A stretch of DNA of 64,000 bases from Candidatus Odinarchaeota archaeon (lineage in GTDB: Archaea > Asgardarchaeota > Odinarchaeia > Odinarchaeales > Odinarchaeaceae), in the NCBI GenBank assembly GCA_016839265.1, contig JAEOUO010000002.1, positions 1 to 64,000 of the forward strand. Direction: 5' to 3'. Shown here piece after piece: positions 16,803 through 25,825 of this stretch (its first letter is position 1; every line of letters starts with the position of its first letter). Under the pieces are notes generated by a model that made no database searches, was not told where the DNA came from, and was given only the letters and a program-made list of their open reading frames with translations. The position numbers and the translations under genes are program-made.

Positions 16803-18510
16803 ATTTTTTGAATAGTCTCCACACTATCAACACTATAGGTATAAGGAAGGCTGCGTTTAACCCTATTATTTGAAGTATTATCATAAGCTGATCTGTTAAA
16901 GTGAGTGTTTCCGGTCTTGCGCCTAGCATCCAAATATAAATATTCGATAAAGAGCTTGCTAAAGTTATTATTGTGGCTAAAAATATGCTTAGAACAGAAG
17001 CGTAGGTTCTTATAAGACTCATTCTTGAACCTACATCTAGATTAGTTATATTTGTTTCATCTCTAGATATTTCAACCAGATTATTTATTTTTTCGAATAA
17101 AGTGTTTTTCATAATGTTTAAACCAGCTGTGATTTGAGCGTGGTTTAAGTAATTTCTATCGGGTATATGATTGATACTACTAGATATCCAGTATAAGTCT
17201 TCTAAAACCCCTATAATTCTTTTTCTAATATTAGCTACGTTTTTCACTGTTTCAATTAACTCTTCTACTTTAAGTTGTTTCGAGAGTTTTGAAGTTTCTT
17301 CACTGAGCAGTTTATTGAATGTTCTGAAGACTTTTTCTTGTACAACTCTCAGCTCCCATAATCTTTGAGGAGGTGAGAACGGCCCCATAGATATTAATGA
17401 TTTTCTCCGTATAAGCGGAAATGTAACTTCTATATGGACCCTAGGGAATGGTTTGAATATTATATCGGAGTAAGGGTTAAACCAGTCGGTTATAGAGTCT
17501 ACTATATATTCGGCTTTTCTATTCATCCATTGTCGGTCTGGTCCTCTTAAACCATAGATCTCCCAAGGATGGTTTCTGATAATATCCACGGCATTCGTAT
17601 GTTGTTCCCTGCATTTACAGTTTATATCCCATATACATATTGAATAATAATTAATTGATGTTTTATCTACTAAGTGGTTGATTATGTTCTTAGCTTCCCG
17701 CTCGTCTATTTCATATATTTTTTCAAGTATTTTAATAAAGTCCGCGTTAGCTTGGTGATCTAAATTGGTTTTTTCGCCTGTTCTAAGCTTGAAATTGCTT
17801 AGTTTTTTGATTAAAATAAATATTAATTCATCAACTGTTAAATCATTTTTCAACGTTAAATGCGGGATTCTCCCCAGCCATTCTCTTTTACCGGAGTTTA
17901 ATATTAGAAAATAGGTTATTGTTATAAAACCGCATCTGTAAATTGTTAGAAGTCGTCTAATATATCCTTTAACAGTGTTACTTGAATTCTTCCACTCGTT
18001 TGAATTAGTATCATATATTTTAAGTGTTACCGGGTTCATTAACTCTATAGGCTGAAGTTCAAAATGTAGAAACGGGTTATTTTTCAAGTATGTTTCTGAG
18101 AAAAGTATTTTGTCAATTCTATCAATGCCTCCGGTTACACCTGACCAGAAAATCCCCCAGTTTGAACCTGAGATTCTCTTTAAGATTTCTATTTTATCCT
18201 CTCGCCAATATAGTAAGTCTTCTAATTTTTTTTCAAGTTTATCACTGCTATAAGGGCCTGAGTTGAAATCAATGAAACTGTCTCCGTATAGGTACCTGCT
18301 TTCATAAACAGTTCGGTATTTCTCATGTAACCATATGTTGAAGCTGTATGTGACACCCACTGAAACACTTTTAAAGTGGAGTTCAAATTCTTTTGAAACC
18401 GGTTTCTTATGTTCTATATCCTCTATTTTTAAATTAACCAGTCCCATGTCTTTTCCTTCAATATAAGACATTAAACCACTCTCAGCATACGCTTCTCCAA
18501 TCGGTTTCAA
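16795..18510 (-). CDS. Membrane-anchored protein of unknown function
   Basis: A 571-residue protein I do not recognise. About 480 residues are soluble and mixed in structure, with a Cys patch (CIWDINCKCREQH near residue 300). A long helical region comes next (KLSKQLKVEELIETV onward). Two C-terminal helices follow (SVLSIFLATIITLASSL, and the GLNAAFLIPIVLIVW segment) with a basic tail FKKFK. The long-helix-plus-two-helices end recalls CorA-like channels, but the GMN motif is absent and no relation is claimed. The start is TTG with no clear ribosome binding site. It overlaps the aminotransferase stop by 8 bases, convergent. No partner is suggested by context. Confidence 0.6.
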   Translation of the reverse strand: MKPIGEAYAESGLMSYIEGKDMGLVNLKIEDIEHKKPVSKEFELHFKSVSVGVTYSFNIWLHEKYRTVYESRYLYGDSFIDFNSGPYSSDKLEKKLEDLLYWREDKIEILKRISGSNWGIFWSGVTGGIDRIDKILFSETYLKNNPFLHFELQPIELMNPVTLKIYDTNSNEWKNSSNTVKGYIRRLLTIYRCGFITITYFLILNSGKREWLGRIPHLTLKNDLTVDELIFILIKKLSNFKLRTGEKTNLDHQANADFIKILEKIYEIDEREAKNIINHLVDKTSINYYSICIWDINCKCREQHTNAVDIIRNHPWEIYGLRGPDRQWMNRKAEYIVDSITDWFNPYSDIIFKPFPRVHIEVTFPLIRRKSLISMGPFSPPQRLWELRVVQEKVFRTFNKLLSEETSKLSKQLKVEELIETVKNVANIRKRIIGVLEDLYWISSSINHIPDRNYLNHAQITAGLNIMKNTLFEKINNLVEISRDETNITNLDVGSRMSLIRTYASVLSIFLATIITLASSLSNIYIWMLGARPETLTLTDQLMIILQIIGLNAAFLIPIVLIVWRLFKKFK

Positions 18511-18608
18511 TTAACAGATAAAATATAATACTCGTTTATATATTGTTTTAAGGTAAATATACTTAGCTGTTTAGAACTTTTAGAATACGTGGATTGAAGT
18601 GACTGTTA

Positions 18609-19574
18609 ATGGTTTGCGAGGAGATTACGCCTGAAGTGTTCAGGGTATATGATGAATACAGAAGTGACATAGGCTTCTCTAATATTTATCTTATTTTGGA
18701 TGAGAGTATTATACTCATAGATACGGGTGTAAAATCTAAGCCGTTAGCGTTATTAGACGCTTTAAAAACTATAGGTAAAAGTTTAGAGGATATCGGTTAT
18801 ATTCTCCTTACACATGCTCACCCTGATATATTAGGTGGAATTAAATGGCTGGCTAATAAAACGAAGGCTGTTATCTGTTGCAGTCAACCTTCAGCTGGTT
18901 TGTTGAAAAATTTTGATGACATTCTTGTTAAAAGTTTCGGGGTGAATAAAAATTTTAATCGTCTACTCTGGCATAAAGGTATCGGCATAAATTTTAATTC
19001 GTTAACCCCAGGCAGAGTGATCGCTCATAAAACTGTTATATCTGTAAATGATAGAAAACTTATTGTAATCGAGTCTAACGGTCACTGTAATGGTCATATA
19101 TGTTTCTGGATGCCTCAGGGTAATATTTTATTTTCAGGAGACGAATTATTTCCCTATTTTAATAAGCCAAATATGTTTATGATCGATCGAACAGGTTCTT
19201 TTGCTAAGAGAGCGTTCGCCTTGAAATTATTTAAAGAACTTAAACCTCAAATAATATGTCAAACTCACGACCTTCCTGTAATGTATGATGCTGTAAACGC
19301 TGTCAGTACTGCTTTAGAAACCCAGGATTGGTGGAAGAATATTGTTTTAGAATATTTTAACTTGTATAGTGAAGCGAGTTTATTAGATGTAGAGAAGTAT
19401 GTTTTTAAATGTTTTAACCTGAAAGTCCCAGACTATATTGTAAAATTAGAGAATCACTCCACTATTTTAAAAATATTAGAGTTTTTAGAAGCTGAGAGCT
19501 TAATTGAGAAAATACCCTGTAAAAGTGGTGGAGTTGAGAAACAGCGTTGGCGTATTAAAAGCTTTGATTCGTGA
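18609..19574 (+). CDS. MBL-fold hydrolase-like protein with altered metal site
   Basis: A 321-residue protein with a metallo-beta-lactamase fold: LIDTG (37-41), LTHAHPDILGG (67-77), NGHCNGHICFW, FSGDELF and CQTHDL. A helical, winged-helix-like C-terminal part follows. The layout is like LACTB2 and similar hydrolases. The core HxHxDH motif reads HAHPDI: the third position (residue 74), normally a metal-binding His, is Ile. One metal site should be weakened, so the protein may bind a single metal or not be a classical hydrolase. It is convergent with larC (one base apart), and no functional link is evident. Start at ATG after AAGTGAC. Confidence 0.78.
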   Translation: MVCEEITPEVFRVYDEYRSDIGFSNIYLILDESIILIDTGVKSKPLALLDALKTIGKSLEDIGYILLTHAHPDILGGIKWLANKTKAVICCSQPSAGLLKNFDDILVKSFGVNKNFNRLLWHKGIGINFNSLTPGRVIAHKTVISVNDRKLIVIESNGHCNGHICFWMPQGNILFSGDELFPYFNKPNMFMIDRTGSFAKRAFALKLFKELKPQIICQTHDLPVMYDAVNAVSTALETQDWWKNIVLEYFNLYSEASLLDVEKYVFKCFNLKVPDYIVKLENHSTILKILEFLEAESLIEKIPCKSGGVEKQRWRIKSFDS

Positions 19575-19575
19575 A

Positions 19576-20841
19576 CTAGGTTTGTTTAAGTTTTCGTTTA
19601 ATTTCATCATTTACAAGTTTTAGAACGTCATCTAATGAAAGGTTGAATCTCTGAGAAATTGTTTTAAGATCTTCAAATTCAGCTTTATATCTTTTCAATC
19701 CTTGAAGTGTAGTCGCTTTTTTAACTCTTATATTTAATGATTCTCCTTTAATATTAATTGTCACCGTTTCTATTTCTCTTTTAAGCTTATATCTGAATAG
19801 AACCGCTCTCCTTAACCCTAACGTGTTAGTATAGTCGAAAACAGCTGACGCTACTTTCTCCTCTTCTTCCAGAGAACATAATGCTTTCAATATATATCCC
19901 GGCCGCCCCTTCTTCATTAAAATAGGCGTTGCTGATACATCTAACGCCCCCGCCTCCATAATTTTTTCAATAGCGTAACTTAAACTCTCCCCTGTGATAT
20001 CGTCTAGATTTGTTTCAAGGATCACTACGTAATCGTTTTCTAAATTTTTTTTAGTGTTAACGTTTATCTTGTTAAATAGTATTAGTCTTAACACATTTGG
20101 GAAGTGTTTAATAATGCGGCTCCCTGCACCATAACCTTCACAAATAATTGTTAAATCATCCGGTATAGTTTTGAATACCGGTTTCAAGTTTGCTATAAGC
20201 GCTACTCCCGTCGGGGTTAAAAGTTCTGCTTTAACAGGGCCGAAGTGGAAACTAATATTATGCTTTTTGATAAGCTCGGAGACAACGGGGACGGGAATAC
20301 TAAAAACACCGTGCGAGAATTTAACGCTCCCTTCTCCCACGGGTATAGGTGTAGCGTAGACTTCAGCTTCTTCTAGTATTGAAAAATATTGGAGTCCTGC
20401 GGTTACACCTAAAATGTCGAAAACAGTATCCGGTGAGCCAAGTTCATGTAAATTTATGTTTTCACCTTTATCTGATTGATGAATTTTCATCTCCGCAGTG
20501 ATTAAGTCTTCAATTACTTTTGAAGCATAATCCTTGTAGGCTTCTTCTAAATTTGTTTTTTCAAGACTTTTATAAAAAATTTCTCTAAACAATTCAATGT
20601 TAACACTATGATATGCGCTAGATACTTCTGTGGAAAGTATTTTAGCGGTTAACCCGCTTCTTACTGTTGAAGTTAACTTGAAATCTTTGAAAGCTAAGTT
20701 TGGGTAATTCTTTTTTATAATTGAATAAACTTCCTGTAGTTTTCTCTCTTCAAATCCCATATCTATTAACGCTGATAAAAACATGTCACCGGATAAACCG
20801 CTTAAACTGCTATCTATGAAAAAGATTTTATTCCGATTCAT
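19576..20841 (-). CDS. larC: LarC-like nickel insertion protein
   Basis: A 421-residue LarC (DUF111) protein. The N-terminus DSSLSGLSGDMFLSALIDMG is the family signature. The central block includes LHELGSPDTVFDILG and PIPVGEGSVKFSHG, and the C-terminal domain contains LETNLDDITGESL. LarC uses CTP to insert nickel into the pyridinium-dithiolate mononucleotide, giving the nickel-pincer cofactor of LarA-type racemases and epimerases. It is divergent from larB across about 70 bases, so the two may share a promoter region. LarE and LarA are not in the window. In Lactobacillus larC is split by a frameshift, while here it is one open frame. Confidence 0.92.
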   Translation of the reverse strand: MNRNKIFFIDSSLSGLSGDMFLSALIDMGFEERKLQEVYSIIKKNYPNLAFKDFKLTSTVRSGLTAKILSTEVSSAYHSVNIELFREIFYKSLEKTNLEEAYKDYASKVIEDLITAEMKIHQSDKGENINLHELGSPDTVFDILGVTAGLQYFSILEEAEVYATPIPVGEGSVKFSHGVFSIPVPVVSELIKKHNISFHFGPVKAELLTPTGVALIANLKPVFKTIPDDLTIICEGYGAGSRIIKHFPNVLRLILFNKINVNTKKNLENDYVVILETNLDDITGESLSYAIEKIMEAGALDVSATPILMKKGRPGYILKALCSLEEEEKVASAVFDYTNTLGLRRAVLFRYKLKREIETVTINIKGESLNIRVKKATTLQGLKRYKAEFEDLKTISQRFNLSLDDVLKLVNDEIKRKLKQT

Positions 20842-20911
20842 CTTAAAGCTTCCTTAAAAATCATCTCTTATAATCTAAGCCGGTTATAAATAAAAAATTT
20901 AGGGAGATTCT

Positions 20912-21679
20912 ATGCATATTAGGGATATTTTGGAGAAATATAAACGGAATCAACTCTCCTTAGATGCAGCTGAGAAACTTCTGAAAGCTGATGCTATTGA
21001 AAAAATCGGGGAGATCGCAGTTGTTGACGTGAACAGATCTATCCGTAAGGGCGCGGCGGAAATAGTATTGGCGGAGGGGAAATCTACAAGTGATCTTGTT
21101 GAAATAGTGAAAACACTTGATTCTAAAGGTAAAGATGTGATTGTTTCTAGATTAAGAGGAGAACAGTTTGAGACTGTAAAAAATATTTTCCCATTAGAAA
21201 AACTTGTTTTAAATGAAAAAGCGGGAATGATTATTGTAGTTAATAATAAATTTAGCTTTGTCGAAAAGAAGCCTACTGTCGGTTTAATAACCGCTGGTAC
21301 TAGTGACATTCCTGTAGCTGAAGAATGTAGGATGATCTTGGAGTATATGAACTGCAGGGTGCTAACCGCTTACGATATTGGTGTTGCTGGTATCCATCGC
21401 CTTTTCCCTCCTCTCAAGAAGATGATTGAAGAAGATGTGGCGTGTATTGTTGTCGCCGCAGGTATGGAGGGTGCATTGGCTTCAGTAGTCGCTGGGCTTG
21501 TTGACGTCCCTGTGATAGGTATTCCTGTTTCGACAGGATACGGTGAAGGAGGGAGAGGTAAAGCAGCTTTGTACTCTATGCTCCAATCATGTTCAACAGG
21601 TCTTTTAGTAGTTAACATAGATAATGGGGTTTCCGCAGGAATATGCGCTGCTTTAATAGCTAAAAAAACAATTAAATAA
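20912..21679 (+). CDS. larB: LarB, pyridinium-3,5-biscarboxylate mononucleotide synthase
   Basis: A 255-residue LarB. It has an N-terminal helical segment (HIRDILEKYKRNQLS) and a C-terminal PurE-like domain with TAGTSDIPVAEE, AYDIGVAGIHRLF, AAGMEGALASVVAG and STGYGEGGRGKAALYSML. The enzyme carboxylates and hydrolyses nicotinate adenine dinucleotide in the first step of nickel-pincer cofactor synthesis. It lies divergent to larC, with AGGGAG before its ATG. The stop overlaps the stop of the DtxR-type gene by 8 bases. The family is well conserved, so confidence is high. Confidence 0.93.
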   Translation: MHIRDILEKYKRNQLSLDAAEKLLKADAIEKIGEIAVVDVNRSIRKGAAEIVLAEGKSTSDLVEIVKTLDSKGKDVIVSRLRGEQFETVKNIFPLEKLVLNEKAGMIIVVNNKFSFVEKKPTVGLITAGTSDIPVAEECRMILEYMNCRVLTAYDIGVAGIHRLFPPLKKMIEEDVACIVVAAGMEGALASVVAGLVDVPVIGIPVSTGYGEGGRGKAALYSMLQSCSTGLLVVNIDNGVSAGICAALIAKKTIK

Positions 21680-22343
21680 GTTTTTCAACTAGTATTGTTT
21701 CAGCTAACCTGCGATCTAGTAAAACAGGTTTATGTTTTTCTAAATCTATTAGAACTCTCTCCTCATCTTTACTTGCGATTTTAAAGCGTACGCCTATCTG
21801 TAATCCTAAACTATATATCGATTTTAAGATTTCCTCTCTTTCATCTACTAGTTTTTTTATTACGCCTTTCTCACCTATATTTAAGCTATAAACATCTATT
21901 AAATGCGATTCTTTCACTCTAGTGTCTATCTTGTTTCCATGCGGACATGTAGCAGGCTTATGCAGCACTTTATAGAGTCTTTCTTCAATTATAGGTGAAA
22001 CAGTGTGTTCTAGTCTGCATGCTTCACTGTGAGCGTGTGCAGGGTTTAAATCTAGAATATCTGTTAAAAATCTTTCAATTATTCTATGTCTTCTTAATAT
22101 TTTTTCAGCTACCAGGGTTCCTTTCCTTGACAGTTTAACTCCTTTAAACGGTTCATAATCTAAATATTCTTTAGCAGCTAATCTCTGAATCATCTCCGTG
22201 ATAGTGCTTGGGGAGCTGGGGATATATTTTGTAAGTTCTGATATTTTTATACGTGTATTCTTTTTCTCATGTAATCTGTATATTATAGCTATGTAATCCT
22301 CCGCCATATTAGTTAGACTGTCTTCTCTTCTCATCGTCATCAT
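21672..22343 (-). CDS. DtxR-family iron-dependent repressor with FeoA-like domain
   Basis: A 223-residue metalloregulator. A winged helix (residues 10-75, SSPSTITEMIQRLAAKEYL as recognition region) is followed by the metal and dimerisation domain. A C-terminal SH3/FeoA-like domain comes last. The metal ligands of DtxR/IdeR are present: His86, Glu90, His105, and Cys109, Glu112, His113 in SEACRLEH. The Cys, in place of the MntR Glu/Asp, favours an iron sensor. It is divergent from the FeoA-domain/FeoB genes, and two copies of a 14-bp palindrome lie in the shared promoter. That suggests it represses feoAB and itself when iron is sufficient. The first Met is at 22343, and an ATG at 22334 is an alternative. 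Confidence 0.9.
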   Translation of the reverse strand: MMTMRREDSLTNMAEDYIAIIYRLHEKKNTRIKISELTKYIPSSPSTITEMIQRLAAKEYLDYEPFKGVKLSRKGTLVAEKILRRHRIIERFLTDILDLNPAHAHSEACRLEHTVSPIIEERLYKVLHKPATCPHGNKIDTRVKESHLIDVYSLNIGEKGVIKKLVDEREEILKSIYSLGLQIGVRFKIASKDEERVLIDLEKHKPVLLDRRLAETILVEKLI

Positions 22344-22346
22344 TCA

Positions 22347-22360
22347 TTCGGATATACGAA
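22347..22360. promoter_or_regulatory. Operator copy 1, TTCGGATATACGAA, for the DtxR-type repressor
   Basis: TTCGGATATACGAA is a near-perfect palindrome (one mismatched pair) directly upstream of the repressor start. An identical copy lies 23 bases further on. The repeat, symmetry and place between a DtxR-family gene and feoAB make it the likely binding site. Confidence 0.7.
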
Positions 22361-22370
22361 TATAAATATT
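22361..22370 (-). promoter_or_regulatory. Putative TATA box of the DtxR-type gene
   Basis: On the minus strand this reads AATATTTATA and lies exactly between the two operators, about 20-30 bases before the repressor start. Transcripts would be leaderless or nearly so. Repressor bound to both flanking sites should block TBP, giving autoregulation. Confidence 0.5.
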
Positions 22371-22383
22371 TCGGATATACGAA
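22370..22383. promoter_or_regulatory. Operator copy 2, TTCGGATATACGAA, beside the feoA TATA box
   Basis: Identical to copy 1 and offset by 23 bases, a little over two helical turns, so dimers could sit on nearly the same face. It ends 3 bases before a TTTATAAA element and covers the expected BRE of the feoA/feoB promoter. Confidence 0.7.
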
Positions 22384-22386
22384 ATA

Positions 22387-22394
22387 TTTATAAA
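22387..22394 (+). promoter_or_regulatory. Putative TATA box of feoA-feoB transcript
   Basis: TTTATAAA lies 53-60 bases before the chosen ATG at 22447. Operator copy 2 abuts it upstream. A second A+T-rich element (CTATAAATAT) about 15 bases further on is an alternative TATA box. Confidence 0.45.
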
Positions 22395-22446
22395 CACGCC
22401 CTATAAATATATTTCGGCGTTTTACATCAAACTACTCGTGGTTTAT

Positions 22447-23004
22447 ATGAATCAACTTGAACATAGTGGATTATACAAAATACTTAAAGAAATCTACAAC
22501 ATGGAATCGCTTAATAAAAAACCCTCGATAGAAGAAATTCAACGCGTTGTAAGTGTATCCGACCGGGATGATTTTATTAAGGCTCTCCGCTTACTTGAAA
22601 AAATGAATTTAATAAAAGTTAACTGGCGTGGTAGAATCCATCTTACTAATAAAGGGCGAGAGATTGTTTTAGCATTAAATGAGAGTCATAATAGTCGTTT
22701 CTTTTTCAACTTTGCTGATAAAAACTCTGCTCTTATTGAAGGTGTTGAGGATATAAAATTTAATGAAGAACAGTTTCAACGTCTTATGGATGTAGATCCT
22801 CCTGCTAACGTTGAAATAATTAAAATATTACCCGGAAACCCTACTATTGAGAGGCAGCTTCTTTGTATAGGGATAATACCTGGTGTTAAAGCTGAAGTAA
22901 TGGCGAAATCTAAATTTGGGGGAACAGTTATCTTGAAGATTGGAGGCTTTGAAGTAGCTTTAAGCCGGAATATAACTCACCGTATACTTGTGAGAAGACT
23001 CTGA
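22447..23004 (+). CDS. FeoA-domain protein with N-terminal winged helix
   Basis: A 185-residue protein. Residues 1-75 look like a winged helix (KKPSIEEIQRVVSVSDRDD, then LLEKMNLIKVNWRGRIHLT). Residues 110-185 form a FeoA/SH3-like domain (LLCIGIIPGVKAEVMAKSKF, then a GGFEVALSRN motif). FeoA helps the FeoB iron transporter. The fused DNA-binding-like domain resembles DtxR architecture without its metal site, so it may also sense or regulate. It lies 40 bases before feoB and reads from a promoter overlapped by the twin operators. An in-frame GTG at 22438 is possible, but GTGGTTT before the ATG fits the ribosome binding sites used elsewhere here. Confidence 0.8.
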   Translation: MNQLEHSGLYKILKEIYNMESLNKKPSIEEIQRVVSVSDRDDFIKALRLLEKMNLIKVNWRGRIHLTNKGREIVLALNESHNSRFFFNFADKNSALIEGVEDIKFNEEQFQRLMDVDPPANVEIIKILPGNPTIERQLLCIGIIPGVKAEVMAKSKFGGTVILKIGGFEVALSRNITHRILVRRL

Positions 23005-23044
23005 AGTTTTAAAATTTCTTAATATGCTCTATAAAGTGGTTTGA

Positions 23045-25012
23045 ATGGAATCTAAAAGTTTACCTATGATTTTGCTGGTAGGTAACCCTAATATCGGTAA
23101 ATCCGTGTTATTTAACTCCATCACAGGTATGGGGGTTACTGTTTCAAACTACCCTGGGACAACAGTAGATTTTACGGAAGGCTATTCTAAGCTTAAAGAT
23201 TTCGAGTTTAAAATTTTAGATTTACCTGGAGTATACTCTCTCGGAACCAACTCCATCGAGCAAATAGTTGCGCGCAGTAAAATACTTGAGTTAAAAGATA
23301 AATCTATAATAATAAATGTGGTTGACGCTTCCAATCTTGAACGTAATCTTATCCTGACACTTGAATTACTAGAGCTTGAAGCTCCGATGATTATATGTTT
23401 GAATATGATTGATGAAGCTGAAAAGAAAGGGGTAAAGATAAATTACAGTAAGCTTCAACAGCTTTTAGGTATTCCTGTTGTGCCGACTATTGCCGTTCGA
23501 GGATATGGTTTAGAGGAGCTTATAAAAACTGTTATCTCTGTGTTTGAGGGTAAAACTGTTTTGAAACCTGTTAAATTTAAGTTCGGTAAGGATATTGAGA
23601 GAATAATTGAAGCCTTAGAGAAATTGCTTGAGAAAAATGATTTTAAAATTAATTTTAATCTCTCAGAAAGAGAGCTCGCTATTAGACTTCTTGAAAAGGA
23701 TCCACTTCTTCTCGAACAGGTTAAATTATCTTTTCCTCTAATATACGAGGAGGCTGTTAAACTAGCTAATTTAATTGAAGTAGAGCATGGGGAAACATCC
23801 ACGGTCCGTATAATGAAAGAGCGTAATGCTTTAGCGTCTCATATATCTAGTATGGTTAAAGAATTTCGTAGTCATGTTCAAAGCTTTAAAAGCAGGTTAG
23901 ATTTAATAACAGCGAGACCGTTAACAGGTATACCTATAATGATAATTGTTTTAATAGGGTTATTCTCATTTCTAATTTTCGGTGGCGGCTTACTTGAGGA
24001 GCTTTTTTCTCTCGGTTGGGATATTACAATAAGACCGTTGATAATAGCTGTGTCCAATCTTATATCTAATAACATGGTTGACATAATATTTATAGAAGGT
24101 TTAAGTTTCGGTGTTGAAGCCACGCTGTCAATAGTTTTACCTTACGTTTTCACTTTCTATATTCTTCTAGGCATACTAGAAGATACAGGGTATCTTACAA
24201 GAATAGCTTTTCTAACAGATAGTGTTATGCATAAAATAGGTTTACACGGTAAATCAGTGATTCCGCTTATGATGGGATTAGGTTGCAGCGTACCGGCTAT
24301 CATGAGTACGAGAATTTTAACAACGAAAAGAGAGCGAGTGATAGCTTCATTTATAATCACTTTAATCCCTTGCTCTGCTAGAATCTCAGTTATATTAGCG
24401 GTTGTAGGATCATTCGTAGGTATTATCCCTGTTATATTATTATTCGCATTTACTATAGGAATAGTGTTTGTTTCAGGTTATCTTTTAAACAGAATTTTAA
24501 AAGGTGAAAAAACAGGTTTAGTTATGGAGATACCTCCTTACCGTAGTCCTCAGATTAAAAATATTTTAAAGAAAACATGGCTTAGAATGAAAGATTTCTT
24601 AACAATCGCTTTACCTATAATTATAATTGGAAGCATTCTTTTAGGTACATTAAAATACTTGAACTTGCTCACTCCTATATCCACTATATTCGCTCCGATA
24701 ACTACCGGTCTTCTCGGTTTACCTGCTGTAACAGGTGTTGTATTAATCTTCGGTGTTTTAAGAAAAGAATTAGCCGCTATTATGCTTATAGAAGTGTTAG
24801 GGACAACTAATCTGTTAACTGTTTTAACCCCGATTAATTTAGTTGTGTTCGCCTTAGTTATTAGTTTATACATTCCATGTATTGCGACATTCGCGGTTAT
24901 AGGAAGAGAGCTTGGAACAAAATATGCTATTATTATTCCAGCTTTCACGATTATTACGGCTTTGATTATAGGCGGAGTGGCTAACACTGTTCTAATGCTT
25001 GTGTTTTATTAG
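23045..25012 (+). CDS. feoB: FeoB ferrous iron transporter
   Basis: A 655-residue FeoB. The N-terminal G domain has GNPNIGKSVLFNS (G1), SNYPGTTVD (G2), DLPGVYSLG (G3) and NMIDEA (G4), followed by a helical GDI-like region to about residue 270. The C-terminal half has about eight membrane helices with the paired gate motifs (GLGCSVPAIMSTR, IPCSARISVI). It brings Fe(II) across the cytoplasmic membrane. It is in one transcript with the FeoA-domain gene and under the divergent DtxR-type repressor. Length is a little short of bacterial FeoB (about 770), as is usual in archaea. The start follows GTGGTTTGA. Confidence 0.95.
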   Translation: MESKSLPMILLVGNPNIGKSVLFNSITGMGVTVSNYPGTTVDFTEGYSKLKDFEFKILDLPGVYSLGTNSIEQIVARSKILELKDKSIIINVVDASNLERNLILTLELLELEAPMIICLNMIDEAEKKGVKINYSKLQQLLGIPVVPTIAVRGYGLEELIKTVISVFEGKTVLKPVKFKFGKDIERIIEALEKLLEKNDFKINFNLSERELAIRLLEKDPLLLEQVKLSFPLIYEEAVKLANLIEVEHGETSTVRIMKERNALASHISSMVKEFRSHVQSFKSRLDLITARPLTGIPIMIIVLIGLFSFLIFGGGLLEELFSLGWDITIRPLIIAVSNLISNNMVDIIFIEGLSFGVEATLSIVLPYVFTFYILLGILEDTGYLTRIAFLTDSVMHKIGLHGKSVIPLMMGLGCSVPAIMSTRILTTKRERVIASFIITLIPCSARISVILAVVGSFVGIIPVILLFAFTIGIVFVSGYLLNRILKGEKTGLVMEIPPYRSPQIKNILKKTWLRMKDFLTIALPIIIIGSILLGTLKYLNLLTPISTIFAPITTGLLGLPAVTGVVLIFGVLRKELAAIMLIEVLGTTNLLTVLTPINLVVFALVISLYIPCIATFAVIGRELGTKYAIIIPAFTIITALIIGGVANTVLMLVFY

Positions 25013-25131
25013 TGAAATTGTGATAATCTTAATTGCTCTTTTAGTCTCCGTTGAAAATAATTAGTATAAGTAATTAATGGAGATTGTTTTAATTTAGGTT
25101 TACTGTACTTTAAAATTATACGTGAAGTTTT

Positions 25132-25782
25132 ATGACGGTTAAAGCTTTAATTTTCGATTTAGACGGAACCCTGGTTAAAAGCCCTGGTATACCATTATTA
25201 AATCAGATTCTTTTAGAAACATTAAGGGAGCTTGGGGTTGATGTTAAAAACATTGTTTTAGATGATTTTTGGCGTAGTGGAAGTAAACACCGGGAAATTC
25301 TCGAAAAATGGGGTGTGAAGAATCCTATAGCTTTTTGGAAAGTTTTTGATGAAAAAGATTATAATCTTAGATTTCAGCTGATAAAAACCGGTGTTATAAC
25401 TGTTTTCGAAGATGTTGTTGTTTTAAAAGATTTAAAATTGAATTATAAACTCGGGTTAGTCAGTAATTCTTCTAGACGGGTTGTTGAACTTGAATTAGAT
25501 TCCTTTAATCTCCGAGATTTATTTCACAGCGTCATTGTTCTCGGAACTGAAAATCAGGATTATGCGAAACCTGAACCGCAGGGTATCCTATGGTGTTTAA
25601 GTAAGCTTGGTGTTAAAAAAGAGGAGGTTGTTTTCATAGGTGATCTTGAAATAGATTTAGCGGCGGGTTTAAAAGCGGGTGTGAAAACTTTCAGAATTAT
25701 CAGAGGCGATGTAGAAATATCTGATAACGAGGGGTTCACTATTCGTAGTTTACATGAGCTTTACTCTAAAATAATTTTTTAA
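25132..25782 (+). CDS. HAD-superfamily hydrolase
   Basis: A 216-residue haloacid dehalogenase-like phosphatase. Motif I is DLDGTLVKS (8-16, nucleophile Asp), motif II is VSNSSRRVVE, the motif III Lys is in YAKPEPQG, and motif IV is GDLEIDLAAG. The alpha-helical cap lies between motifs I and II, as in phosphoglycolate phosphatase and beta-phosphoglucomutase relatives. The substrate cannot be deduced. It stands alone on the plus strand 120 bases after feoB and is convergent with the longin/PAC2 cluster. The ATG lies within GAAGTTTTATG and has a weak ribosome binding site. Confidence 0.85.
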   Translation: MTVKALIFDLDGTLVKSPGIPLLNQILLETLRELGVDVKNIVLDDFWRSGSKHREILEKWGVKNPIAFWKVFDEKDYNLRFQLIKTGVITVFEDVVVLKDLKLNYKLGLVSNSSRRVVELELDSFNLRDLFHSVIVLGTENQDYAKPEPQGILWCLSKLGVKKEEVVFIGDLEIDLAAGLKAGVKTFRIIRGDVEISDNEGFTIRSLHELYSKIIF

Positions 25783-25825
25783 ATTATTCATAGAAAAACC
25801 TTCTTCGCTAAAACTTTTTCTAAAA

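Noticed and set aside
16795..18510. CorA-like assignment for the 571-residue membrane-anchored protein
   Set aside because: It has a long helical region and two C-terminal helices, but no GMN motif and a different N-terminal region.
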